A DNA stretch of 6,398 bases from an uncultured bacterium. GTDB taxonomy: Bacteria > Bacillota_A > Clostridia > Oscillospirales > Oscillospiraceae. The position numbers and the translations under genes are program-made. Each line of letters opens with the position of its first letter. Position 1 is the stretch's first letter. The notes beneath the pieces were generated by a model that had not been told where the DNA came from, did not search any database, and saw only the letters and a program-made list of their open reading frames with translations. The stretch spans positions 1-6,398 of the forward strand of contig CAMEHJ010000068.1 in assembly GCA_945917385.1 (NCBI GenBank). Direction: 5' to 3'. Shown here piece after piece: positions 1 to 5,968 of this stretch.

Positions 1-2
1 TG

Positions 3-176
3 ACGAACGGCTCCATCGTGCTCTTCCACAACGCGGGCGAGCATACGCCGGAGGCGCTGCCGGACATTCTCAGCTATCTGCTCGGCGAGGGCTATGAGAT
101 CGTGCCGATCTCCAGCATCCTGCTGACAGGCGAGGAAACATACATCGATCATACCGGGCGGCAGTGCAGAACATGA
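3..176 (+). CDS. Polysaccharide deacetylase, 3' end only (partial)
   Basis: This is the C-terminal 57 residues of a NodB-fold polysaccharide deacetylase; the gene begins left of the window. Enzymes of this family remove N- or O-acetyl groups from cell-wall glycans such as peptidoglycan or chitin-like polymers, usually outside the membrane. The frame reads GSIVLFHNAGEHTPEALP, which fits the last family motif (hydrophobic strand, Leu-x-His, then a helix beginning T-x-x-A-L-P). It continues as LSYLLGEGYEIVPIS, the typical final strand and helix before the domain end, and finishes YIDHTGRQCRT. The His of LFHN would be the catalytic-side histidine. The active-site Asp and metal-binding motifs lie outside the window, so activity cannot be judged. 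A hairpin follows 8 bases after the stop. The family is fairly secure from this tail; the exact substrate is not. Confidence 0.75.
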   Translation, partial: TNGSIVLFHNAGEHTPEALPDILSYLLGEGYEIVPISSILLTGEETYIDHTGRQCRT

Positions 177-183
177 AAGGAGA

Positions 184-210
184 GCGCCGCGCAGCACAGC
201 TGCGCGGCGC
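184..210 (+). terminator. Perfect 12-bp GC hairpin after the deacetylase gene, probable terminator
   Basis: GCGCCGCGCAGC (184-195) is followed by a 3-base loop ACA and its exact complement GCTGCGCGGCGC (199-210). It starts 8 bases after the deacetylase stop. The T-rich stretch on the plus strand (TTTCTTTT, 220-227) begins about 10 bases after the stem, so this is not a textbook intrinsic terminator. Genes converge on it from both sides, so it may stop transcripts from both directions. Stem perfection is seen directly; terminator function is inferred. Confidence 0.6.
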
Positions 211-225
211 TTGCGGCCATTTCTT

Positions 226-301
226 TTACAGGCCCGTTTCCTTCTTCACTTCACTGAAGCGCTTGGCGGAGAGACCGAGATGTTCCTTTAAGCGTCCTCC
301 C
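226..301 (-). pseudogene. C-terminal remnant of an unrecognised gene
   Basis: On the minus strand a reading frame gives GGRLKEHLGLSAKRFSEV followed by KKETGL and a TAA at 226-228. Composition and codons (GGA GGA CGC, AAG GAA CAT CTC GGT) look like a genuine helical C-terminus rather than chance. No start codon is available: going upstream the frame runs into the end of the LysR gene in another phase and meets a stop near 322. It is therefore either the tail of a gene whose front was lost when the LysR unit was placed here, or a chance frame. I do not recognise the protein. It converges on the 184-210 hairpin, which would suit it as a terminator on the minus strand, where an A-rich stretch precedes the stem. 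Confidence 0.4.
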
Positions 302-304
302 AGA

Positions 305-1231
305 TTACTTTTCCGACTCGCTCAGTAAAAGGTCAATAAAGCCCTGCATATCCGTCGTGATCGGCCGGCTCTTGTCAGTCACTATCGCGTCTGTTCCCAT
401 GACCGGCGGCGCGGAGCATTCTCGTTCAACGAGGGAATAAGCGTCCTTCAGGGACTGATGCGTTGTGCTTGTCCACACATAGCTGCCATACACGCCGGAG
501 AGCATATCCATCAAGGACCCTCGATCGGTAACAAATATGACATTCTTCTTATCCACGGTCTTCAAAAAGCTGTGGTAGTGATAATTGGAATAAGGATACA
601 TGGGCATCTCATAGTCCCCATGTATGACTTCGGTATATGGCTCAAGCATCTCGGCGGCGATCACCGGCTCGTCGGCAAGCGGATGGTTTTTCGAGAAAAG
701 CAGCACATAGGGTGCGGGTGGAAGCTGCTGCAGCCGCAGCCCCTTGCTCTCGGCAAGGTGGAAAAAATACTGCACATCGTTTGTATTGGCGCGTATGATC
801 CCAATATCCGAGTTGCCTGAGACAACATCGTAGATCACATCCAGATTGGTGCTTTCCTTAAACTGCAATTTGAAGAGCCTGCCCGCCTCAATAAAGGCGT
901 TTGCATATCGCCTTGCTCTGTCGCAGATCTCGGAGGAGCGCGCGGTCACGATAGAGAGCATATGAGTTTGGCCATCCCTCTCACCGTGCAGGTTGTTGAG
1001 ATTTTCGAAACGGTTTACGATGTCCGAAGCGAGAAGAATGAATTCCTTTCCCCGCTCTGTACACTCGATGCCGTTTTTGGTCCTGACAAATATCAGATAT
1101 CCTATTTCCTTCTCCAGCTCTCGTATGGCCGCGCTGAGGTTCGGCTGCGCCATATACAGCGCCTGCGCCGCGCTTGTTATGGAGCCTCGACGGTATGCCT
1201 CCACCGCATAGACAAGCTGCTGTAATGTCAT
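305..1231 (-). CDS. LysR-type transcriptional regulator
   Basis: A 308-residue LysR-family regulator, the usual length for the family. Residues ~1-60 are the winged helix-turn-helix: MTLQQLVYAVEAYRRGSITS, then AAQALYMAQPNLSAAIRELE, then GYLIFVRTKNGIECTERG. This carries the A-A-x-x-L-x-x-x-Q-P-x-L-S-x-x-I-x-x-L-E core. A linker helix follows, and residues ~90-300 form the periplasmic-binding-like effector domain (LSIVTARSSEI, SGNSDIGIIRA, YVLLFSKNHPLADEP). I prefer the ATG at 1229-1231 because AAGGGGGA lies 8 bases upstream and the protein then begins M-T-L-Q-Q-L, as LysR proteins usually do. An ATG 7 codons further upstream (1252) lacks a clear ribosome binding site. The gene is divergent from the transporter-hydrolase operon, the classic arrangement for a LysR protein controlling its neighbour and itself. 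The effector cannot be deduced. Confidence 0.92.
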   Translation of the reverse strand: MTLQQLVYAVEAYRRGSITSAAQALYMAQPNLSAAIRELEKEIGYLIFVRTKNGIECTERGKEFILLASDIVNRFENLNNLHGERDGQTHMLSIVTARSSEICDRARRYANAFIEAGRLFKLQFKESTNLDVIYDVVSGNSDIGIIRANTNDVQYFFHLAESKGLRLQQLPPAPYVLLFSKNHPLADEPVIAAEMLEPYTEVIHGDYEMPMYPYSNYHYHSFLKTVDKKNVIFVTDRGSLMDMLSGVYGSYVWTSTTHQSLKDAYSLVERECSAPPVMGTDAIVTDKSRPITTDMQGFIDLLLSESEK

Positions 1232-1294
1232 CTGAGGATCCCCCTTTGCCATTTCCGGCGGTCAAGAACAACTGCCGAGCTCTCTGTGATTTTT

Positions 1295-1300
1295 ATTATA
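1295..1300 (-). promoter_or_regulatory. Possible -10 box of the lysR-family gene
   Basis: The minus strand reads TATAAT exactly at 1300-1295, placing a start of transcription near 1288 and a leader of roughly 57 bases before the regulator's start codon. No convincing -35 hexamer is seen 16-18 bases upstream (TATTAA at best), which would fit a weak or autoregulated promoter. In such AT-rich DNA a TATAAT may also occur by chance. Confidence 0.4.
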
Positions 1301-1336
1301 TCAGATCATAGGGGTTTTTAATATATGAAATTTTAT

Positions 1337-1352
1337 ATAGATATATAACTAT
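1337..1352. promoter_or_regulatory. Candidate LysR operator in the divergent intergenic region
   Basis: ATAG-N8-CTAT is a short dyad inside the AT-rich region and is centred about 50 bases upstream of the predicted operon transcription start, just before its -35 box. LysR regulators bind interrupted dyads of the T-N11-A type. Here the T-to-A spacing within the dyad is 12 rather than 11, and the arms are only 4 bases. The position is right and the sequence match is weak; this is a suggestion only. Confidence 0.25.
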
Positions 1353-1359
1353 TTTATAT

Positions 1360-1388
1360 TTTACGGATACTTATTCAGAATTTATAAT
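1360..1388 (+). promoter_or_regulatory. Sigma-A-type promoter of the transporter-hydrolase operon
   Basis: TTTACG (1360-1365) is separated by exactly 17 bases from a perfect TATAAT (1383-1388). This predicts transcription starting near 1395 and a leader of about 48 bases before the first gene. The -35 box matches the consensus TTGACA at four of six positions, typical of a promoter that needs an activator. It lies in a stretch in which 84 of the 100 bases from 1291 to 1390 are A or T, in strong contrast to the genes on either side. This is the only good plus-strand promoter I see before the five co-directional genes. Confidence 0.65.
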
Positions 1389-1442
1389 ATAAAAACACTC
1401 TACTGAGGAACTGCAATAAAGTGTTGAGAAAGGAGATAGAAA

Positions 1443-1568
1443 ATGGGTTATTCGGTCGCAGTGGCTATTTTCTGCATTGGCGTGATCCTCGATCTGTGTG
1501 TAGTCTACTATATCATTCACGGCAACAGAAAATACAAAAACGTAGATCCGTTTGCGGACGAACAGTAA
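1443..1568 (+). CDS. 41-aa single-helix membrane microprotein upstream of the symporter
   Basis: A 41-residue protein, MGYSVAVAIFCIGVILDLCV and onward. Residues ~4-26 form one hydrophobic membrane helix (with an Asp at 17 inside it), followed by a basic stretch (HGNRKYKN) and an acidic end (DPFADEQ). By the positive-inside rule the C-terminus would face the cytoplasm. AAAGGAG at 1429-1435 lies 7 bases before the ATG, a strong ribosome binding site. It is the first gene after the promoter, and its stop is 22 bases before the symporter start. I do not recognise a named family. Small membrane proteins encoded next to sodium:solute symporters are known (for example YhdT with PanF, YjcH with ActP, and 'symporter small accessory proteins'), so a role in symporter assembly or stability is a reasonable inference. 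That it is a gene is well supported; its function is not. Confidence 0.75.
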   Translation: MGYSVAVAIFCIGVILDLCVVYYIIHGNRKYKNVDPFADEQ

Positions 1569-1590
1569 ATTACGTTAGGGGGAAAAGACA

Positions 1591-3030
1591 TTGGAAACCT
1601 TCATTTCACCGCAGCTTGCACTGCTCATTGTCGGCGTTATTTCCATAATGCTGCTTTCGTTTGGCTTCTTTGTAGGCAAAAAAATCAACAAGAGTTCAAA
1701 TGACTTCCTGTACGCCGGCCGTAACGTTGGCCTTGCACTCAGCACGGCGACGCTTATTGCCGCGTGGGTCACCGGCAACACCACGATGTCCGCGCCCGAG
1801 CAGGGCTATACCATCGGTATTATAGCCTGCTTCGGCTATGCGACTGCGGGCCTGAGTCTTTGTATCTTTGCGCCGCTCGCCCTGCGCATCAAGAAAGTCA
1901 TGCCCAACGGCTGCACCAGCGGCGACTTTATCCGCTGCCGTTACGGCCGTCCGGTGTGGATCGTGTTCCTTGCCATCTCCGCATGGTACTTCACCGCGTT
2001 CCTTATGACACAGGCCATGGCAGGCGGCGTTCTGCTTCAGGCTCTATCCGGACTCGAATATCACATTGGTATGATGCTCATCATGATCGTGTGCACGATC
2101 TATACGCTCAAGGGTGGCCTTAAGGCGATCCTCTCCACGGACTTTGTCATGGCCATGCTGATCCTCATCATGCTGCTTGTCACAGCGGTTCTCGCCTTTG
2201 TCAAATTCAGCCCCGCCGATGTCTACACCGGTGTTATGGCCGCGAAGCCGGAGCTTATGAACCTGATCGGCGGCGTTGGACTCATGTATCTCGGCAGCAA
2301 CTTCCTCTTTGCGACAGGCGAGATCTTCCACAGCAACATTTGGTGGCAGCGCATCTATGCCGCGAAGGAAGAGGTCACGTTTAAGTCCTTTATTCTCAGC
2401 GGCCTCATCTGGACGACCGTTCCCATCATTGCCGGCTCTCTCGCTTTCATTGCCGTGGCGAACGGATACGTTGTGCCGCAGGTCAATATGGTCTTTCCGA
2501 TCGTTGTGAGCTCTCTGCTCGGTCCCATCGGCGCCGTTCTGGTCCTCATCATCATTTACAGCGCCCTTGCCTCTACGGTCAGCTCCGTTCTCACCGCGTC
2601 CGCAAACCTCCTTGTTCAGGATATTTACAAAAACGCATTCCATCCTGATACGCCGGACGAAAAGGTCGTTCGCTATGTTCGTTACACCATGGTGGGTATG
2701 ACGGCTATCACCATTCTCCTTGTGTGGAATCAGCCCGCCAGTATGTATCAACTTCTCTATGTCGCCGGCTCCGGCGTTGCGGCAACGATCTGGCCCATCG
2801 CGTTTGGTGTGTACAACAAGAAGGTCAACAAGACCGCCGTCCTGATCGCTATGATCCTCAGCGTCGTGCTCGGTCTCATCGGCTACTACACGATCTCCTC
2901 CTATGCCGCCCCGATCATCTCCGCCGGCATCGGATTTATCGTCATCGGCATCGGCACCAAGATCGCTCCGGATAACAGCTTTACGTGGAAGGATCTTAAC
3001 AATCAAGTCACAAAGGCTATCAACAAATAA
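1591..3030 (+). CDS. Sodium:solute symporter (SSS family) with TTG start
   Basis: A 479-residue polytopic membrane protein of the sodium:solute symporter family (TC 2.A.21), the group of PutP, PanF and vSGLT, which uses the Na+ gradient to import small solutes. About 13 hydrophobic segments are visible, starting at ~8-28, 46-66, 73-98, 121-146 and 157-176. Residues 323-347 (YSALASTVSSVLTASANLLV then QDIYK) match the core helix ending in the conserved D-(I/L)-Y-K. Counting back from that Asp, Ser328-Thr329 fall where PutP has Ser340-Thr341, part of the Na2 sodium site. The family's W-x-Q/R loop is seen as IWWQRIYAAKEE near 250-261. The start is TTG at 1591, with AGGGGGA 7 bases upstream; the next in-frame ATG would cut into the first helix. 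Related members carry proline, pantothenate, urea or organic acids. The neighbours suggest an amino-acid-derived amide or N-acyl compound here, which is an inference. Confidence 0.93.
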   Translation: METFISPQLALLIVGVISIMLLSFGFFVGKKINKSSNDFLYAGRNVGLALSTATLIAAWVTGNTTMSAPEQGYTIGIIACFGYATAGLSLCIFAPLALRIKKVMPNGCTSGDFIRCRYGRPVWIVFLAISAWYFTAFLMTQAMAGGVLLQALSGLEYHIGMMLIMIVCTIYTLKGGLKAILSTDFVMAMLILIMLLVTAVLAFVKFSPADVYTGVMAAKPELMNLIGGVGLMYLGSNFLFATGEIFHSNIWWQRIYAAKEEVTFKSFILSGLIWTTVPIIAGSLAFIAVANGYVVPQVNMVFPIVVSSLLGPIGAVLVLIIIYSALASTVSSVLTASANLLVQDIYKNAFHPDTPDEKVVRYVRYTMVGMTAITILLVWNQPASMYQLLYVAGSGVAATIWPIAFGVYNKKVNKTAVLIAMILSVVLGLIGYYTISSYAAPIISAGIGFIVIGIGTKIAPDNSFTWKDLNNQVTKAINK

Positions 3031-3044
3031 TAAGGAGGCAGAAT

Positions 3045-3179
3045 ATGGAACCTGTATTGTATATGTCCCAGGCATTCTTTTCCGGTCTTATGTATTTCGT
3101 GCTTGCAGGCCTTTCGGCAACAGTTATTTTGCTGTTTGTGATCCTGTTCAAGGAAATGAAAAATCATACACTTTGGTAA
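3045..3179 (+). CDS. 44-aa single-helix membrane microprotein downstream of the symporter
   Basis: A 44-residue protein, MEPVLYMSQAFFSGLMYFVL and onward. A single hydrophobic helix covers residues ~10-35 (with GLSATVILLFVILF in its second half), followed by a short basic-polar tail KEMKNHTLW. AAGGAGG at 3032-3038 is an essentially perfect ribosome binding site 6 bases from the ATG, and the gene begins only 14 bases after the symporter stop, so translation is very likely. It shares no obvious sequence with the 41-residue protein before the symporter. No named family is recognised. A role as a symporter partner is inferred only from position and topology. A leader-peptide role for the hairpin that follows is less likely, because the protein is a clear membrane helix. 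Confidence 0.78.
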   Translation: MEPVLYMSQAFFSGLMYFVLAGLSATVILLFVILFKEMKNHTLW

Positions 3180-3184
3180 TGATG

Positions 3185-3220
3185 ATCGTTTTGGGGGATG
3201 GAGGCATCCCCCAAAACGGT
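3185..3220 (+). promoter_or_regulatory. Strong intra-operon hairpin before the amidohydrolase gene
   Basis: CGTTTTGGGGGATG (3187-3200) pairs perfectly with CATCCCCCAAAACG (3205-3218) around a GAGG loop. One G-U and one A-U pair extend the stem to 16 pairs (3185-3220). T's lead into the stem and A's follow it, the reverse of an intrinsic terminator, and no T-run follows. It lies between the second microprotein's stop (3179) and the ribosome binding site of the next gene (GAGG, 3225-3228). Likely roles are an RNA-processing or stabilising stem that sets transporter and enzyme levels separately, or a partial attenuator. Confidence 0.6.
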
Positions 3221-3233
3221 ATATGAGGTAGAA

Positions 3234-4406
3234 ATGATAACAACAATAAAGAAAATATCCAATGAATGGTTCGATAAGGCTGTTGAGTTCAGAAGATATT
3301 TTCATGAAAATCCCTGCTTGTCGTTTCATGAGGGAGAAAATGCGCAATTCATCTCCGAACAGCTCGATGCTGCCGGGATCGAGCACAGACGCTGCGGTGA
3401 AAACGGCGTTGTAGCTGTGATCACCGGCTCTCAGCCTGGTCCGACGATCGCATTTCGGGGAGATTTTGACGCGCTTCCCATCGATGAGCCGAGAGGGCTT
3501 CCCTTCTGCTCCAAGAACCCCGGCGTTATGCACGCATGCGGACACGATGCACACATCAGCTCCCTGCTGACATGTGCCCTAGCCCTGAAGGAGAACGCAC
3601 AGCTTATACGCGGCAAGGTGGTATTTATCTTCCAATATGCCGAAGAGATCCCCCCGGGAGGCGCACTGCCCATGATAGAGGATGGCTGCCTGGACGGAGT
3701 GGATCGGATCTATGGATTCCATGTTTCCGAGGAATTGGAGACAGGGTCCGTCGGGATCTGCCCAGGTGCTGCCTTCGCCGCGTCTGACGGATACTTTGTC
3801 GAATTTCTCGGAAACGGCGGTCATGGCTCTCGTCCATATGAAACGCAGGACACGGTCTCCGCTGCCGCATCGGCGACGCTTCAGATCAATTCGATCGTAT
3901 CTCGCTTTATTTCTCCTTATACAACAGCTGTGATCAGCACGTGCAACGTTCACGGAGGAAATACCTATAATGTGATCCCGCCTTGTGTTCGGCTCGAGGG
4001 GACCGTGCGGAGTTATGAGAAAGAGACCGCTGAGCTTATCCGCGATAAGCTCCACGGCGCCGTGAAAGCCGCTGCGGAATTGTACGGGACGGAATATTCC
4101 TTCAAGTATGAGCATGGTTATCCCGCCGTGGTAAACTGCAAGAGAGAGACCGAGATCGTCGAATGTGCAGCTCAAAAGCTCGGTATTCCTTTTCACCTCA
4201 TGATGCCTACGCCGGTCGGCGAGGATTTTTCCCGTTATCTCGAGCATGTCCCTGGAGCGTTCTTCAGGGTCGGTATCAGGAATGAAGCGATCGGCGCCAA
4301 GTACTCGCTGCACAATCGCAATTTCCGCTTAGACGAGAATGCCTTGAAAACAGCGCTTGAGATCTACCTTGGCATTTATCTTGTCGAGACCGGACAGATA
4401 CTATAA
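3234..4406 (+). CDS. M20-family amidohydrolase (N-acyl-amino-acid / hippurate hydrolase type)
   Basis: A 390-residue dinuclear-metal amidohydrolase of peptidase family M20 (M20D-like), normal length. Such enzymes split N-acyl-amino acids or small peptide-like amides in the cytoplasm. Visible motifs in order (numbered from this start): GDFDALP with Asp79; MHACGHDAH with Cys102, His104 and Asp105; the catalytic/metal Glu pair Glu137-Glu138 in FQYAEEIPPGGALPMIEDG; GFHV with His163; GNGGHGSRPY with His197 in the dimerisation lid domain; and SLHNRNFRLDE with His360 near the end. These form the full expected set. One oddity: the usual P-H after GGHG is P-Y here. The start at 3234 has GAGG 5 bases upstream; an earlier in-frame ATG (3198) lies inside the hairpin stem with no spaced ribosome binding site. 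It may also be called aminoacylase or carboxypeptidase; the substrate is not determinable. Confidence 0.9.
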   Translation: MITTIKKISNEWFDKAVEFRRYFHENPCLSFHEGENAQFISEQLDAAGIEHRRCGENGVVAVITGSQPGPTIAFRGDFDALPIDEPRGLPFCSKNPGVMHACGHDAHISSLLTCALALKENAQLIRGKVVFIFQYAEEIPPGGALPMIEDGCLDGVDRIYGFHVSEELETGSVGICPGAAFAASDGYFVEFLGNGGHGSRPYETQDTVSAAASATLQINSIVSRFISPYTTAVISTCNVHGGNTYNVIPPCVRLEGTVRSYEKETAELIRDKLHGAVKAAAELYGTEYSFKYEHGYPAVVNCKRETEIVECAAQKLGIPFHLMMPTPVGEDFSRYLEHVPGAFFRVGIRNEAIGAKYSLHNRNFRLDENALKTALEIYLGIYLVETGQIL

Positions 4407-4426
4407 GACAAAACGGAGGAAATGGC

Positions 4427-5851
4427 ATGATCCAAATGGAAGAACTTACTGTGGCCCGTATCCGAGAGCTGCTGGGATCTGGGCAGATCACATCGCGCCA
4501 GCTCGTTTTGAACTATATGGAGCGCATCGCCTTGATCGACAAATCCGGGCCCAAGCTCAACAGTGTCTTGGAGCTGAATCCAGATGCCCTGTACATTGCG
4601 GAAGCAATGGATCGAGAACGCGCCAAGGGCAAGCTCCGCTCCCCGCTGCACGGGATCCCTATCCTGATCAAGGACAATATCAACACGCATGACAAAATGC
4701 GCACATCAGCCGGGTCGATCGCTTTAGACGACAATTTCGCGCCCTATGATGCCACGGTCGCCAAAAAGCTCCGCGACGCAGGGCTTATCATCATGGGAAA
4801 AACGAATATGACAGAGCTTGCAAACTATATGTCGTACAGTATGCGCAATGGTTACAGCTCTCGCGGCGGGCAGGTCATCAATCCCTATAACTCCGAGGGT
4901 GACGTGTGGGGCAGCAGCTCCGGCTCTGCGGTCGCTATGTCTGCAAACCTCTGTGCCCTTGCGATTGGGACCGAAACGGACGGCTCTATTATATGGCCGT
5001 CTCATATGAACGGTACGGTCGGTCTCAAGCCAACGCGCGGGCTGGTCAGCCGCCACGGTATTATCCCCATCTGCACCGCGCAGGATACCGCTGGGCCGAT
5101 GACCCGCTGCGTTGCCGATGCGGCAGCCCTTCTCAATATTATCGTTGGAGAAGACAGCGAGGACCCCTCTACCTGGTGCAGAGACGTTCCCGAGGACTAT
5201 ACCGCGTATCTCGATGTCAATGGCCTTCGCGGCCTTCGCCTCGGTCTTAACCGCGGGTACTACGAGGACTTCAGCGAGGAGCAGAAGCAGATCGCCGAGG
5301 ACGCTTTCCAAGCGCTTGAGAAAGCGGGAGCAACTCTTGTTTCAGGAACCGACCTGCCGCATTTGCGCAGCGATGCCCCGGTCCTTCTCTATGAATTCAA
5401 GATGTGCCTGAATGCGTATCTGTCGACGAATCCCTCGCTCCGCTGCCATACGCTCAAGGACATCATAGATTTCTATGGAGACCACCCTCAGGAGGGGCTG
5501 AAGTACGGCATGAGCATTCTTCTCGATGCGGAATACAACACCTCCGGTACTTGCACTGACCCGAAGTACATTCTTGACAAAGCGGCATGCCAAAGAGGCG
5601 CCCAGGAGGAAGGTCTGCTTAAACTGATGGACGACAACGGTATCGACGTCCTTGTCAGTCCAGGCATTTCCGACGCTTCTCCCATTTCTGGCTACCCGTC
5701 CATCATCGTCCCCGCTGGGTACACTTCGGACAATATGCCTTTCGGTGTCACCTTTGTTGGCAGACCCTTTAGTGAGCCGCTGCTGATCCGCGCCGCATAC
5801 GCCTTTGAGCAGTGCACCAAGGCTAGAAGGGCGCCGGTTTTTGACCTCTGA
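4427..5851 (+). CDS. Amidase-signature hydrolase, peptide-amidase-like
   Basis: A 474-residue enzyme of the amidase signature family, which hydrolyses carboxamides to acid plus ammonia with a Ser-cisSer-Lys triad. The triad is visible: Lys82 in GIPILIKDNINT, the cis-serine Ser163 in WGSSSGSAVA, and the nucleophile Ser187 in GTETDGSIIWPS, 24 residues later as in the family. The core continues NGTVGLKPTRGLVSRHGIIP then AQDTAGPMTRCVADAA. The D-G-S-I version, instead of the commoner G-G-S-I-R, together with SRxGIIP and QDTAGPM, recalls the Stenotrophomonas peptide amidase type rather than the GatA tRNA amidotransferase subunit. No gatB or gatC is present, which supports a stand-alone amidase. GGAGGA lies 6 bases before the ATG, and the gene starts 20 bases after the amidohydrolase stop. 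It is the last gene of the operon. C-terminal amino-acid or peptide amides are plausible substrates. Confidence 0.92.
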   Translation: MIQMEELTVARIRELLGSGQITSRQLVLNYMERIALIDKSGPKLNSVLELNPDALYIAEAMDRERAKGKLRSPLHGIPILIKDNINTHDKMRTSAGSIALDDNFAPYDATVAKKLRDAGLIIMGKTNMTELANYMSYSMRNGYSSRGGQVINPYNSEGDVWGSSSGSAVAMSANLCALAIGTETDGSIIWPSHMNGTVGLKPTRGLVSRHGIIPICTAQDTAGPMTRCVADAAALLNIIVGEDSEDPSTWCRDVPEDYTAYLDVNGLRGLRLGLNRGYYEDFSEEQKQIAEDAFQALEKAGATLVSGTDLPHLRSDAPVLLYEFKMCLNAYLSTNPSLRCHTLKDIIDFYGDHPQEGLKYGMSILLDAEYNTSGTCTDPKYILDKAACQRGAQEEGLLKLMDDNGIDVLVSPGISDASPISGYPSIIVPAGYTSDNMPFGVTFVGRPFSEPLLIRAAYAFEQCTKARRAPVFDL

Positions 5852-5968
5852 TATCCGCCTCAACGCGAAAATGTTAGCGTTCGCCAAGAAAACCACTGTG
5901 AGCTCAACTGAAATCGCTAATTAAAGCTCAGATAGAAAAACCAAACAACCCAGATTGGCAAATAAATA
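5852..5968. other. Non-coding spacer between the amidase gene and the insertion-sequence fragment
   Basis: These 117 bases hold no supported gene. Two alternative weak 5-bp stems (AACGC/GCGTT and GCGAA/TTCGC, within 5862-5884) lie soon after the amidase stop but have no T-run, so no clear operon terminator is visible. The right half becomes AT-rich towards the stop of the minus-strand IstB-like fragment. The boundary between operon DNA and mobile-element debris probably lies here, but no terminal inverted repeat or target duplication could be seen. Confidence 0.4.

Noticed and set aside
458..820. Plus-strand open frame opposite the LysR gene (120 codons)
   Set aside because: It is rich in His, Ile and Gly in a pattern produced by reading the LysR gene backwards; no start signal and no motif.
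1394..1425. Leader hairpin AACACT/AGTGTT before the first microprotein, as a riboswitch or attenuator
   Set aside because: Only 6 pairs with a 20-base loop in a leader of about 48 bases, no T-run and no known riboswitch pattern.
2044..3075. Long open frame on the minus strand opposite the symporter gene (343 codons)
   Set aside because: It mirrors the symporter codons, is crowded with Asp, His, Asn and Arg, has no membrane segments or recognisable motif and no ribosome binding site. It is a by-product of the third-position GC bias of the real gene.
3579..4313. Open frame on the minus strand opposite the amidohydrolase gene (244 codons)
   Set aside because: It is antisense to a gene with all M20 motifs, has an unnatural composition and shows no family signal.
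4427..5851. GatA subunit of the tRNA amidotransferase
   Set aside because: No gatB or gatC neighbours, and the DGSI and SRxGIIP motifs match stand-alone amidases better than GatA.
5862..5884. Possible terminator after the amidase gene
   Set aside because: Two overlapping 5-bp stems with 10-base loops and no following T-run; too weak to call.
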